NCBI GenBank assembly: GCA_934193545.1
Contig: CAKPVL010000021.1
Location: 1-22,265, forward strand
Direction of reading: 5' to 3'
Length of the DNA: 22,265 bases
Origin: an uncultured Granulicatella sp.
GTDB taxonomy: Bacteria > Bacillota > Bacilli > Lactobacillales > Aerococcaceae
The translations under genes were made by a program, and so were the position numbers. Below, piece by piece: positions 1 to 6,632 of the stretch; positions within the stretch are counted from its first letter, which is position 1; every line of letters begins with the position of its first letter. The notes under the pieces were generated by a model. It did not search any database. It saw nothing but the letters and a program-made list of their open reading frames with translations, and had not been told where the DNA came from.

Positions 1-824
1 CCGATAAATTGCATTCCGAAGTAATAGACAATTCCAAATAAAGTAAAGTTTCGAAGTAAGCCAACTAGACTCCATGAAAAGTACGACTCAAGAATTAATT
101 CCTTACGACCGATTTCAACCCAAGACGTAGCCGTCGCCTCATATTCTGCAACAATCTTGTCTTCTTGTTGGAAGGCTTGAACGATACCAGCCCCTTGAAT
201 ACTTTCATTTAACTGTCCACTCAATTGACTGTACAGTTCACGATTCTCAGAATAGTATTTTTTCTGCATCACGGCAACGGTTCTCTGCCATAGCATCATC
301 ACTGGAACTAAAAATAACAATACGAGTCCCAGCGTCGCATTTAATAAGAAAATCGTTACGTACACACCAACAAGCATCACGACCGTACTAAGGAGTGTCG
401 AAATTCCATTTACATAAAAGTTTGCACGCACCGATTCCGTATCACTCGTGATTTTGGACACGACTTTTCCGGCAGGTAAATGGTCGAAATACGATACTGG
501 CAAGGTTTGTACATGCTCGAACACTTCGTCACGAATGCGTTTAGCCACGCGGTTCGAGAGAGTCTTCATATATAAACGGTTTAAATATCCACCAGCCGCT
601 CCAATTAAGTTCACTGCCACGTAAATACCCACCCATAGAAGTACACTTCCAGCATCGAAGACATGAGATTGCCCCATCGGCGTAATCACATTATCAATCA
701 TATATTTTGCCACAAGAGGTCCTGTTAAAGTCGCAATGGTTGAAATCAACAAGCAGACGAGTCCTATCAGAACTCCTTTTTTCTCATAGCGGAGGTAGCT
801 TAATAATCGCTTCATCGTTTTCAT
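1..824 (-). CDS. ABC multidrug exporter half-transporter, BmrD/LmrD-like, 3' end beyond window
   Basis: This is the N-terminal part (about 274 codons) of a second ABC exporter half-transporter; its C-terminus, including the nucleotide-binding domain, lies outside the window. The visible protein is the ABC type-1 transmembrane domain. It starts MKTMKRLLSYLRYEKKG, followed by a first hydrophobic helix (about residues 18-38), and contains the exporter-typical stretch LPVSYFDHLPAGKVVSKITSDTE, seen here as coupling-helix type sequence. The ATG at 824-822 overlaps the TGA of the upstream gene in an ATGA arrangement, and a GAGGAGGA ribosome binding site sits within the upstream coding end, so translation is probably coupled. 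In heterodimeric exporters such as BmrCD, LmrCD and EfrAB the second gene usually carries the canonical catalytic glutamate. That is expected here by family knowledge but cannot be seen. Function as a drug exporter is inferred from the pairing and from the attenuator upstream of the operon. Confidence 0.9.
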   Translation of the reverse strand, partial: MKTMKRLLSYLRYEKKGVLIGLVCLLISTIATLTGPLVAKYMIDNVITPMGQSHVFDAGSVLLWVGIYVAVNLIGAAGGYLNRLYMKTLSNRVAKRIRDEVFEHVQTLPVSYFDHLPAGKVVSKITSDTESVRANFYVNGISTLLSTVVMLVGVYVTIFLLNATLGLVLLFLVPVMMLWQRTVAVMQKKYYSENRELYSQLSGQLNESIQGAGIVQAFQQEDKIVAEYEATATSWVEIGRKELILESYFSWSLVGLLRNFTLFGIVYYFGMQFI

Positions 825-2560
825 TCGATCTCCTCCTCTATCTCTTGAATCAGGTACTGTTCATAGTACCAACCACGTTGTGCGAGTAACTCCTCGTGGG
901 TACCGCGCTCACTAATGTGTCCTTCATTCATCACAATAATCTCATCAGCATGACGAATCGCAGAAAGTCGGTGTGCAGAAATAATATTCATACAACCGCC
1001 ACGCTCTTCTTGCAAGTGCGAGATAATTTCGCGTTCCGTTTTCGCATCAACTGCGGATAACGCATCATCTAAAATCAAACATTCACGGTTACGTAAGAAG
1101 GCACGCGCAATCGATAAGCGTTGTTTTTGCCCACCGCTAAGCGATACCCCTTTTTCTCCGACCATCGTATCGAGCTGCTCTGGCATGCGTTTCACGTCTC
1201 CATCAAAGGATGCCAGCGTCAACGCTTCCCAAATTTCTTCATCGGTCGCATCTTCTTTCCCGAATAACATATTCTCGCGAATCGTGCGTGAGAAAAGTGT
1301 GTGTTCTTGCGGAACGTAGGCTAAATGACCTGCCACCATTTGAGGATCGTAATCAATCAATGGTTCTCCGTTAACGAGAAGCTGCTCTCCTCGGTATGGA
1401 AATTGATGTAATAATTGCATCAATAGCGTCGTCTTCCCAGAACCTGTTTTCCCAACAATCCCAAGCGTCTCGCCTTTATTTAAAGTAAGATTAATCTCTT
1501 TTAATAATGGCGCCTCTTCGCCCGGATACGTAAAATGGAAGTCCTTGAACGCTATAGATTCAATCGTCTCAAGCGCTTTTGTTCCACCGCGTTCAATTTC
1601 ATCATCATGTTTCAACACTTCATTAATACGCTCGGTTGCTACTTTTCCGCGTTTATAGTTCGTGATAATATCGCCAATCATAAACATCGGCCACATAATC
1701 GATTCCATATAGACTTGGAATGCAATGACATCCCCGACTAGAATAGCTCCAGTCGATACTAGATACCCACCGTATAGAAGCGCAATGGTAAAGCTGATCA
1801 TCATAAATAATTGCGCGAGTGGAATAAAACGAGATTCAATTTCTGCCACGATGATATTTTGCTTCATAGCCTTTTTCGTTTTCGCACGAAACTCATCCAT
1901 CATCGCATCTTCTTGACCGTAAGCTCGAATGACGTAAGTACCGTCAATCATCTCCAGCACTTCATTATTTAATTGCGAAACTGCATTTTGTGCCTTGTTG
2001 TACTCTTCTTCGAGATCAAATCCCCATTTATACACGAGATACGAAAGGATTGGCAGTGGTAAAATCGCCGCAATAGTCAATGGCAACGAAATCGTTGTGA
2101 CCATCATATAAAGTGATACGCTCCCCAGTAATGTAGAGTTCATTAACGCAAACATTCCAAACCCCATCATTTCGCCAATCGTTGTAACGTCTTCACTGCT
2201 ACGCGTAATAATATCGCCCGTTCTAAAATGCGCGTAAAACGGAATTTTCTTCCGTAAATTATTGCGCAGTAACTTCACACGTAATTCTTTTTGAACTTCA
2301 TAATACCCAATAAAAATAAAATATGTCCAAATACTCTCCGTAATATAGGCCACAAGGATAATCCCGACTAAAACCACAAGCTGTGCCCAAAGCCACTCGG
2401 CATTCAGTTCACTCGCCACGATTTTATCGACGACTTGTCCGATAATCCGAGCTGGGTACACCGCCGCAATACTACTTGCAATCATCAAAATGAAACTAAC
2501 AAGGTAGCGCATCGGATGTTTCTTTATAAAATTAAAAATGACTTTTAATAAATCGTTCAT
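821..2560 (-). CDS. ABC multidrug exporter half-transporter with degenerate ATPase site, BmrC/LmrC-like
   Basis: A 579-residue ABC half-exporter with an N-terminal type-1 transmembrane domain (about residues 1-310, six helices) fused to a nucleotide-binding domain (about 335-579). The Walker A GKTGSGKT is at 370-377, the signature LSGGQ at 474-478, the Walker B CLILDD at 494-499 and the H-loop SAHR near 530. The residue after the Walker B aspartate is Asp499 instead of the catalytic Glu. This is the hallmark of the degenerate half of heterodimeric exporters; B. subtilis BmrC has an Asp at the equivalent place. The partner gene follows with a 4-nt overlap. The start codon is preceded by GGAGGAAA about 5 nt away. 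This ribosome binding site lies directly behind the U-tract of an attenuator hairpin, so expression probably requires antitermination. The protein acts in the cytoplasmic membrane. Exact drug substrates cannot be read from the sequence. Confidence 0.93.
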   Translation of the reverse strand: MNDLLKVIFNFIKKHPMRYLVSFILMIASSIAAVYPARIIGQVVDKIVASELNAEWLWAQLVVLVGIILVAYITESIWTYFIFIGYYEVQKELRVKLLRNNLRKKIPFYAHFRTGDIITRSSEDVTTIGEMMGFGMFALMNSTLLGSVSLYMMVTTISLPLTIAAILPLPILSYLVYKWGFDLEEEYNKAQNAVSQLNNEVLEMIDGTYVIRAYGQEDAMMDEFRAKTKKAMKQNIIVAEIESRFIPLAQLFMMISFTIALLYGGYLVSTGAILVGDVIAFQVYMESIMWPMFMIGDIITNYKRGKVATERINEVLKHDDEIERGGTKALETIESIAFKDFHFTYPGEEAPLLKEINLTLNKGETLGIVGKTGSGKTTLLMQLLHQFPYRGEQLLVNGEPLIDYDPQMVAGHLAYVPQEHTLFSRTIRENMLFGKEDATDEEIWEALTLASFDGDVKRMPEQLDTMVGEKGVSLSGGQKQRLSIARAFLRNRECLILDDALSAVDAKTEREIISHLQEERGGCMNIISAHRLSAIRHADEIIVMNEGHISERGTHEELLAQRGWYYEQYLIQEIEEEIE

Positions 2561-2574
2561 CGTTTTCCTCCATC

Positions 2575-2616
2575 AAAAAAGCCGTCACCTTCCCCACGCA
2601 TGGAAAAAGTAACGGC
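2575..2616 (-). terminator. Intrinsic terminator acting as transcription attenuator before the ABC exporter operon
   Basis: Read on the minus strand, GCCGTTAC pairs with GTGACGGC, and the stem continues inward through TTTTTCCA / TGGGGAAG (with G-U pairs) to a TGCG loop. This gives about 16 bp, followed by TTTTTT at 2580-2575. It lies between the leader ORF stop (2644) and the exporter start codon (2560), in the transcribed leader, so it would stop transcription before the exporter genes. Its 3' arm (2587-2593, GGAAGGT) is also complementary to ACCTTCC inside the leader ORF (2672-2666), giving a possible antiterminator. Confidence 0.88.
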
Positions 2617-2643
2617 TCACTTAAATATTTCTATAAAAATGCG

Positions 2644-2712
2644 CTATGCTTTATACACCACAATTGGAAGGTCGATCATTTTATTCACTTGAATTACGTT
2701 TAAGTTGTTCAT
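2644..2712 (-). CDS. Leader peptide (22 codons) of the ABC exporter operon, BmrB-like in position
   Basis: A 22-codon ORF, too short for usual gene calling. It begins MNNLNVIQVNKM and ends IVVYKA, with TAG at 2646-2644. A strong GGAGGAGA ribosome binding site (2725-2718) sits 5-7 nt before its ATG, and a near-consensus promoter lies just upstream. The stop codon is 27 nt before the attenuator hairpin. Codons 14-16 (Asp-Leu-Pro) contain ACCTTCC, complementary to the terminator's 3' arm. This is the layout of ribosome-mediated attenuation described for B. subtilis bmrB-bmrC-bmrD, in which a leader peptide is translated ahead of a homologous exporter. I infer that the act of translation, rather than the peptide product, is what matters. 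Sequence homology to BmrB itself could not be checked. Confidence 0.8.
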   Translation of the reverse strand: MNNLNVIQVNKMIDLPIVVYKA

Positions 2713-2753
2713 TGATTTCTCCTCCAATCTGATAAATTTAACGTTATATCTGA

Positions 2754-2781
2754 ATTATACCGCAAAATGCCGTCATGTCAA
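2754..2781 (-). promoter_or_regulatory. Sigma-A promoter of leader peptide/ABC exporter operon
   Basis: On the minus strand a perfect TTGACA (2781-2776), a 16-nt spacer and a perfect TATAAT (2759-2754). Transcription would start near 2747 and run through the leader ORF. A promoter this close to consensus fits a system controlled after initiation by attenuation. Confidence 0.9.
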
Positions 2782-2812
2782 TACCTTTCGAAGTTTTTCA
2801 CAATCGAATTCA

Positions 2813-2841
2813 TTGATAATGATTCTCAATACGGTTACAAT
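2813..2841 (+). promoter_or_regulatory. Sigma-A promoter of trhO
   Basis: TTGATA (2813-2818), 17-nt spacer, TACAAT (2836-2841), about 40 nt upstream of the trhO start codon. It faces away from the exporter promoter. The -35 and the spacer are overlapped by a Fur-like dyad. Confidence 0.82.
2814..2828. promoter_or_regulatory. Fur-like 7-1-7 operator overlapping the trhO promoter
   Basis: TGATAAT-G-ATTCTCA matches the Gram-positive Fur box TGATAATNATTATCA at 13 of 14 specified positions. One further base pair on each side extends the dyad (TTGATAAT / ATTCTCAA). It covers the -35 box and the start of the spacer, a position where binding would repress. PerR boxes differ at the second and second-to-last positions (TTATAAT), so Fur fits better than PerR. 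Function is inferred from the match only. Confidence 0.6.
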
Positions 2842-2881
2842 AGAATCATTACAAATTAGAAAAGGATGAAAAATTTACAAT

Positions 2882-3865
2882 ATGGCAAAAGACATTCGTG
2901 TTTTACTTTACTATAAATATGTTCCAATCGAAAATGCGGAACAATTCGCGGCAGATCATTTAGCATTCTGCAAATCAATCGGATTAAAAGGACGTATCCT
3001 TGTCGCTGACGAAGGAATCAACGGAACTGTTTCTGGTGATTACGAAACAACTCAAAAATATATGGACTATGTTCACTCTCTTCCTGGCATGGAAGACTTA
3101 TGGTTTAAAATCGACGAAGAAAGCGAACAAGCCTTCAAGAAGATGTTCGTTCGTTATAAAAAAGAAATCGTACACCTTGGTTTAGAAGATAACGACTTCG
3201 ATAACGATATTAACCCACTTGAAACAACAGGTGCTTACCTTTCACCACAAGAGTTTAAAGAAGCTCTTTTAGACGAAAACACTGTTGTCCTAGACACTCG
3301 TAACGACTATGAGTACGACTTAGGTCACTTCCGCGGTGCCATCCGTCCTGACATTCGCAACTTCCGTGAACTACCTCAATGGGTTCGCGATAACAAAGAG
3401 AAATTCATGGACAAACGTGTCGTTGTTTACTGTACAGGTGGCGTTCGCTGTGAGAAATTCTCTGGTTGGATGGTTCGTGAAGGCTACAAAGATGTAGGTC
3501 AATTACACGGCGGTATCGCAACTTACGGAAAAGACCCAGAAGTTCAAGGCGAATTATGGGATGGAAAAATGTACGTATTCGACGAGCGTATCGCTGTTGA
3601 CATCAACCACGTAGACCCAGTTGTGATTGGGAAAGACTGGTTCGATGGGACACCTTGCGAACGTTACGTAAACTGTGGTAACCCAGAATGTAACCGTCGC
3701 ATTCTCTGCTCTGAAGAAAACGAAGACAAATACTTACGTGGTTGCTGCCATGAATGTCGTGTTCACCCACGCAACCGCTACGTACAAGAGCACAACCTAT
3801 CTCTTGAAGAAGTCGTTGCTCGCTTAGAAGCTATCGGCGAAGAATTAGATACAGTAAAAGCTTAA
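2882..3865 (+). CDS. trhO: tRNA uridine(34) 5-hydroxylase, rhodanese family (TrhO/YceA/YbfQ)
   Basis: The 327-residue protein matches the length and layout of the TrhO (YceA) family, which uses oxygen to hydroxylate U34 of tRNAs to 5-hydroxyuridine, the first step towards mo5U in Gram-positive bacteria. The N-terminal domain (about 1-95) is the ferredoxin-like part with the family stretch [16 protein letters not shown]. The rhodanese domain (about 125-220) carries the active-site loop [14 protein letters not shown] with Cys184. The C-terminal part is rich in cysteines ([12 protein letters not shown], then GCCHEC), which probably bind zinc. The ribosome binding site AAAGGATG is about 13 nt before the ATG, longer than usual. 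The gene is single and divergent from the exporter operon, with its own promoter overlapped by a Fur-like box. Its last codon and stop lie within the left arm of repeat element A. Confidence 0.94.
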   Translation: MAKDIRVLLYYKYVPIENAEQFAADHLAFCKSIGLKGRILVADEGINGTVSGDYETTQKYMDYVHSLPGMEDLWFKIDEESEQAFKKMFVRYKKEIVHLGLEDNDFDNDINPLETTGAYLSPQEFKEALLDENTVVLDTRNDYEYDLGHFRGAIRPDIRNFRELPQWVRDNKEKFMDKRVVVYCTGGVRCEKFSGWMVREGYKDVGQLHGGIATYGKDPEVQGELWDGKMYVFDERIAVDINHVDPVVIGKDWFDGTPCERYVNCGNPECNRRILCSEENEDKYLRGCCHECRVHPRNRYVQEHNLSLEEVVARLEAIGEELDTVKA

Positions 3866-4120
3866 TAGAGAGAAACGTATCTAAAAGTCACCATTAGTGA
3901 CACCTTCGAATCCTAGCGGATTTTATCATAACTACAATAATGGGGTACCGGTTCGAGCCTATAGTCTCTCACCTTTAAAGCCTCAAAGCTGGAGTAAGGA
4001 ATAAATTCCTAACTCCAGCTTTTTTCGCATTTAATACCATTCCCCATTATTGTGGTTATGAAATCCGCAAGATTCTTCGGTTTCACTATTTATAAACTAC
4101 ATACATTTCTCTCTATTAAG
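3861..4120 (+). repeat. Long inverted-repeat element, copy A (structured intergenic repeat family)
   Basis: This 260-bp element has imperfect arms at 3861-3945 and 4042-4120. The outermost 20 bp (3861-3880 versus 4101-4120) match at 19 of 20 positions, and the inner parts (GAATCCTAGCGGATTTTATC... and ...AATAATGGGG) pair with the other arm. The 96-nt core (3946-4041) holds TACCGG, hairpin 1 (3950-3973) with loop region GAGCCTATAGTCTC, the linker AAAGCCTCAAAG, and hairpin 2 (3987-4020). Related copies lie at 16232-16462 and 19058-19308, with a partial one near 15771-15870. It lies in the sense orientation of trhO and contains the trhO stop codon in its left arm. I do not recognise the family. 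Confidence 0.85.
3987..4025 (+). terminator. Terminator-like hairpin 2 of repeat A, downstream of trhO
   Basis: AGCTGGAG pairs with CTCCAGCT; a small TA/AA internal loop separates this from an inner AGGAAT/ATTCCT stem. The helix is followed by a run of T (4020-4025). It is the first U-tailed hairpin after trhO, and so its likely terminator. It is also part of the repeat core, where the stem sequence changes between copies while pairing is kept. Confidence 0.75.
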
Positions 4121-4168
4121 TTTCATTGCTTTTCTTGCACCGACTGCTTTTCTCTCTCCTGAAGAAGC

Positions 4169-4206
4169 AAAAAACACCCTATTTGGCCATGGTCAAATAG
4201 GGTGTT
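4169..4206 (-). terminator. Intrinsic terminator of glf
   Basis: A 13-bp perfect stem (AACACCCTATTTG, 4173-4185, with its complement at 4194-4206). On the minus strand it is followed by TTTTTTG. It begins 8 nt after the glf stop codon. Confidence 0.9.
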
Positions 4207-4213
4207 CTTACAT

Positions 4214-5323
4214 TTAACGGAATTCTTTGTCGACAGTTTCTAGTGCAGCGGCGATAACTTGATGCATATCGTAATAACGATACTGTCCAAGGCGTCCACC
4301 AAAGATCACTTGCGGAACCGTCTGTGCTAATTTCTTATACTGCGCGTATAAATCGTTGTTGACTTTATTATTCACTGGATAATACGGCTCGTCTCCCACT
4401 TTCCAATCGGCAGGATACTCACGTGTAATTACTGTTTTCGGCTGTGTGCCAAACTCGAAATGCTTATGCTCGATGATACGAGTGTATGGCGTTTCGCGGT
4501 CGGTATAGTTCACCACCGCGTTTCCTTGGTAGTTTTCCACGTCCACGACTTCTGTTTCAAAACGCAATGAACGATATTCCAGCGTTCCAAGTTCATAATC
4601 AAAGAACTCGTCAATCATTCCTGTGAAGACGATTTTAGCACCACTATTTAAGTACTCATCTTTTTTCACGAAGAAATCGACATTCAACTCGACTTCGATA
4701 TTCTCATGATCCAGCATAGCTTCAATCATCTTCGTATAGCCGCCAATCGGAATCCCTTGATACGTATCGTTGAAGTAGTTGTTATCGTAAGTATAGCGAA
4801 CCGGCAAGCGGCGGATGATAAACGCTGGTAATTCTGTAGCCGAACGTCCCCATTGTTTCTCCGTGTAGCCCTTGATGAGCTTATAGTAAATATCTTCCCC
4901 AACAAGAGAAATCGCCTGCTCTTCTAAGTTTTCAGGCTCTTTGTCCCCGAGTACTGCACGCTGCTCAGCGATTTTAGCTTCGGCTTCTTGTGGCGTCACC
5001 ACACCCCATAATTTATTAAAAGTATTCATGTTAAATGGCAAGTTGTAAATCTCACCGTTGAAGTTCGCAACTGGAGTATTGGTATAGCGATTAAATGTCG
5101 CAAACTGATGCACGTAATCCCAAATATTCTTATCGCTTGTATGGAAAATATGCGCACCGTATTCGTGCACTTGAATCCCTTCCACTTCTTTTGTATAAAT
5201 ATTCCCCGCAATATGGTTTCTTTTCTCAATCACTTTTACTTTATAACCGCGTGTCGCTGCTTCATGTGCAAAGGTCGCACCGAATAATCCAGCTCCCACA
5301 ACGATGTAATCAAATGGTTTCAT
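4214..5323 (-). CDS. glf: UDP-galactopyranose mutase
   Basis: This 369-residue flavoenzyme interconverts UDP-galactopyranose and UDP-galactofuranose, giving the donor for galactofuranose in cell-surface glycans. The N-terminal FAD-binding Rossmann motif GAGLFG is at residues 10-15, followed by the family motif VIEKRNHIAGNIYT and the HEYGAHIFHT segment that forms part of the active site. The C-terminal GGRLGQYRYYDMHQVI is the conserved FAD/substrate-binding segment. Length is typical of the bacterial enzyme. The start has GGAG 7 nt upstream. It has its own extended -10 promoter and a terminator, so it is monocistronic, but the next gene upstream on the same strand is a family 2 glycosyltransferase. 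That suggests joint use in a galactofuranose-containing polymer, although no full polysaccharide cluster is present. Confidence 0.95.
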   Translation of the reverse strand: MKPFDYIVVGAGLFGATFAHEAATRGYKVKVIEKRNHIAGNIYTKEVEGIQVHEYGAHIFHTSDKNIWDYVHQFATFNRYTNTPVANFNGEIYNLPFNMNTFNKLWGVVTPQEAEAKIAEQRAVLGDKEPENLEEQAISLVGEDIYYKLIKGYTEKQWGRSATELPAFIIRRLPVRYTYDNNYFNDTYQGIPIGGYTKMIEAMLDHENIEVELNVDFFVKKDEYLNSGAKIVFTGMIDEFFDYELGTLEYRSLRFETEVVDVENYQGNAVVNYTDRETPYTRIIEHKHFEFGTQPKTVITREYPADWKVGDEPYYPVNNKVNNDLYAQYKKLAQTVPQVIFGGRLGQYRYYDMHQVIAAALETVDKEFR

Positions 5324-5355
5324 GTGGTTTCTCCATTTCTTATTTTATCTTGTTT

Positions 5356-5361
5356 ATTATA
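5356..5361 (-). promoter_or_regulatory. Extended -10 promoter of glf
   Basis: On the minus strand ATGG-TATAAT gives a perfect -10 with an upstream TG (extended -10). No good -35 is visible at 16-18 nt. It lies about 33 nt upstream of the start codon, between the palindrome at 5407-5428 and glf. Confidence 0.7.
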
Positions 5362-5406
5362 CCATGGACCCTCAAGGCGAACCACATCGATGAAGCACAC
5401 TTTGCA

Positions 5407-5428
5407 AAATTATCATATATGATAATTT
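5407..5428. promoter_or_regulatory. Perfect 22-bp palindrome upstream of the glf promoter
   Basis: The half-site AAATTATCATA is followed directly by its exact reverse complement. It lies about 46 nt upstream of the glf -10 and 4 nt beyond the U-tract of the glycosyltransferase terminator. It has no U-tract of its own, so an operator or activator site is more likely than a terminator. The bound factor is unknown. Confidence 0.5.
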
Positions 5429-5431
5429 CAT

Positions 5432-5460
5432 AAAAAAACTACCAGACTATTGCCTGGCAG
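5432..5460 (-). terminator. Intrinsic terminator of the glycosyltransferase gene
   Basis: On the minus strand CTGCCAG (5460-5454) pairs with CTGGTAG (5445-5439) around an 8-nt loop and is followed by TTTTTTT (5438-5432). Confidence 0.88.
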
Positions 5461-5478
5461 CTCTAAACTCTATTTAAT

Positions 5479-6495
5479 TTAGTTAAAACCGAAGAAACGT
5501 TGGGTCACTGTGTATAGTCCGTTTGAGAGAATTTGACCCGGTTTATTCTTCGCCATCGCGATTTTACATACCGCATTTTGGCTAATGAGTTGGAAGATAG
5601 CTGGATTTGCTTCTTTCAAGTCTGCAAGCAATGCTTTCTTCTTTTCTTGATGTTCGGCTTGGCCACCCTTATTGAGCAACGCACAAGAAATCACCGTTGT
5701 AATCTCTAAGTGGTTTAATAAGTAGTTTTTCAAGACTGGCGGGAATTGCCATTCGCTATGGAAGTTTGCCATCAATAATTCATTGACGCAAATTTGTTGG
5801 TCGATACGGCTAATCATCACTTTCTCGTTCACGGATTGATCTTCACGACCGATAAAGTAACGATAGAAGTCCACGTTCATATAGTATAAAGACTTGCTAT
5901 ATTGAAGCGGTACGAAGACAAATAAATTATCCACGTAGAAAGTATGCTCTGGCAACTGCAAGCCTGATTTGCGAAGCAAGTTCATATTGTAAATGAGTGA
6001 ATGCATCATCATGTATTTTCCACGACGAAGCGGCTTCGCATCATCCCAAGTAAACACTTGGTTTTCAGGAAACGCTGAAGTGTAGCGCATGATTTTCTTC
6101 GTTTTCGCACCTTCTTTTTCATAGACGAAGTTTGTAATGAACACATCAACTTCTTTCCCAGTTTCTTCGAAGCGTTGTAATTGTTCTAAGATTTTTAAAT
6201 ACGCACGAACATCCACCCAGTCATCACTATCGACCACTTTGAAGTACTTCCCGGTTGCGTTCGCCATCCCCGTATTCACGGCTCCACCATGACCTTTGTT
6301 TTCTTGATGGATAGCGCGGATAATTGTTGGATAAGCGGCTGCATATTGGTCAGCGATGCGCGCTGTGTTGTCTTTTGAACCATCGTTAATGATTAAGATT
6401 TCGACCTCTTCACCACCGGCAAGGAGCGTTTGGAGGCAGTAATGCATATATTCTTGAGAGTTGTAGCAAGGGACTGCAATGGTTAATAATTTCAT
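5479..6495 (-). CDS. Family 2 (GT-A) glycosyltransferase
   Basis: This 338-residue protein has an N-terminal GT-A domain of glycosyltransferase family 2. It begins MKLLTIAVPCYNSQEY, has the nucleotide-sugar binding INDGSKDNT with Asp38, the acceptor-side motif HGGAVNTGMANATGKY (69-84), and the metal-binding VDSDDW with Asp89/Asp91 (88-93). The C-terminal third has no transmembrane segments, so it is probably a cytoplasmic or peripheral enzyme adding a sugar to a lipid-linked or surface glycan precursor. Sugar and acceptor cannot be deduced. glf is next downstream, which makes a galactofuranose link possible but unproven, because each gene has its own promoter and terminator. The ribosome binding site GAGAGG lies about 8 nt before the ATG. 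Confidence 0.88.
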   Translation of the reverse strand: MKLLTIAVPCYNSQEYMHYCLQTLLAGGEEVEILIINDGSKDNTARIADQYAAAYPTIIRAIHQENKGHGGAVNTGMANATGKYFKVVDSDDWVDVRAYLKILEQLQRFEETGKEVDVFITNFVYEKEGAKTKKIMRYTSAFPENQVFTWDDAKPLRRGKYMMMHSLIYNMNLLRKSGLQLPEHTFYVDNLFVFVPLQYSKSLYYMNVDFYRYFIGREDQSVNEKVMISRIDQQICVNELLMANFHSEWQFPPVLKNYLLNHLEITTVISCALLNKGGQAEHQEKKKALLADLKEANPAIFQLISQNAVCKIAMAKNKPGQILSNGLYTVTQRFFGFN

Positions 6496-6533
6496 GGGGG
6501 TTACCTCTCGTTTCTAGTAAACTTATCTCATTT

Positions 6534-6563
6534 ACTATACCATTTTTTCGGTCATTTTGTCAG
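6534..6563 (-). promoter_or_regulatory. Promoter of the glycosyltransferase gene
   Basis: On the minus strand CTGACA (6563-6558), 18-nt spacer and TATAGT (6539-6534) preceded by TGG (extended -10), about 39 nt upstream of the start codon. Confidence 0.7.
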
Positions 6564-6585
6564 TTTGACTCCCTTAATCCTCTTA

Positions 6586-6617
6586 TGAAAAAGCCCTCTC
6601 CCATCGGAAGAAGGCTT
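6586..6617 (-). terminator. Intrinsic terminator of the dipeptidase-permease operon
   Basis: On the minus strand AAGCCTTCTTCC and GGAGAGGGCTT form an imperfect stem (6617-6591) around a short loop, followed by TTTTTC. It begins 16 nt after the permease stop codon. Confidence 0.78.
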
Positions 6618-6632
6618 CGACAATACTATTAT

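Noticed and set aside
3950..3973. GGTTCGAGCC in repeats A and B resembles a tRNA T-arm.
   Set aside because: No matching acceptor, D or anticodon arms surround it, and copies C and D have GGCAGGAGCC and GGAAGGAGCC in the same place, which breaks the T-arm identity.
3941..4025. TGGGGTACCGG followed by a terminator could be read as a T-box riboswitch.
   Set aside because: The T-box sequence and stem I are absent, and the element lies after genes rather than before an amino acid-related gene.
5095..5433. A 112-codon plus-strand frame over the 5' part of glf.
   Set aside because: It is a shadow of glf in another frame, without promoter or ribosome binding site; its end also crosses the glf promoter and palindrome.
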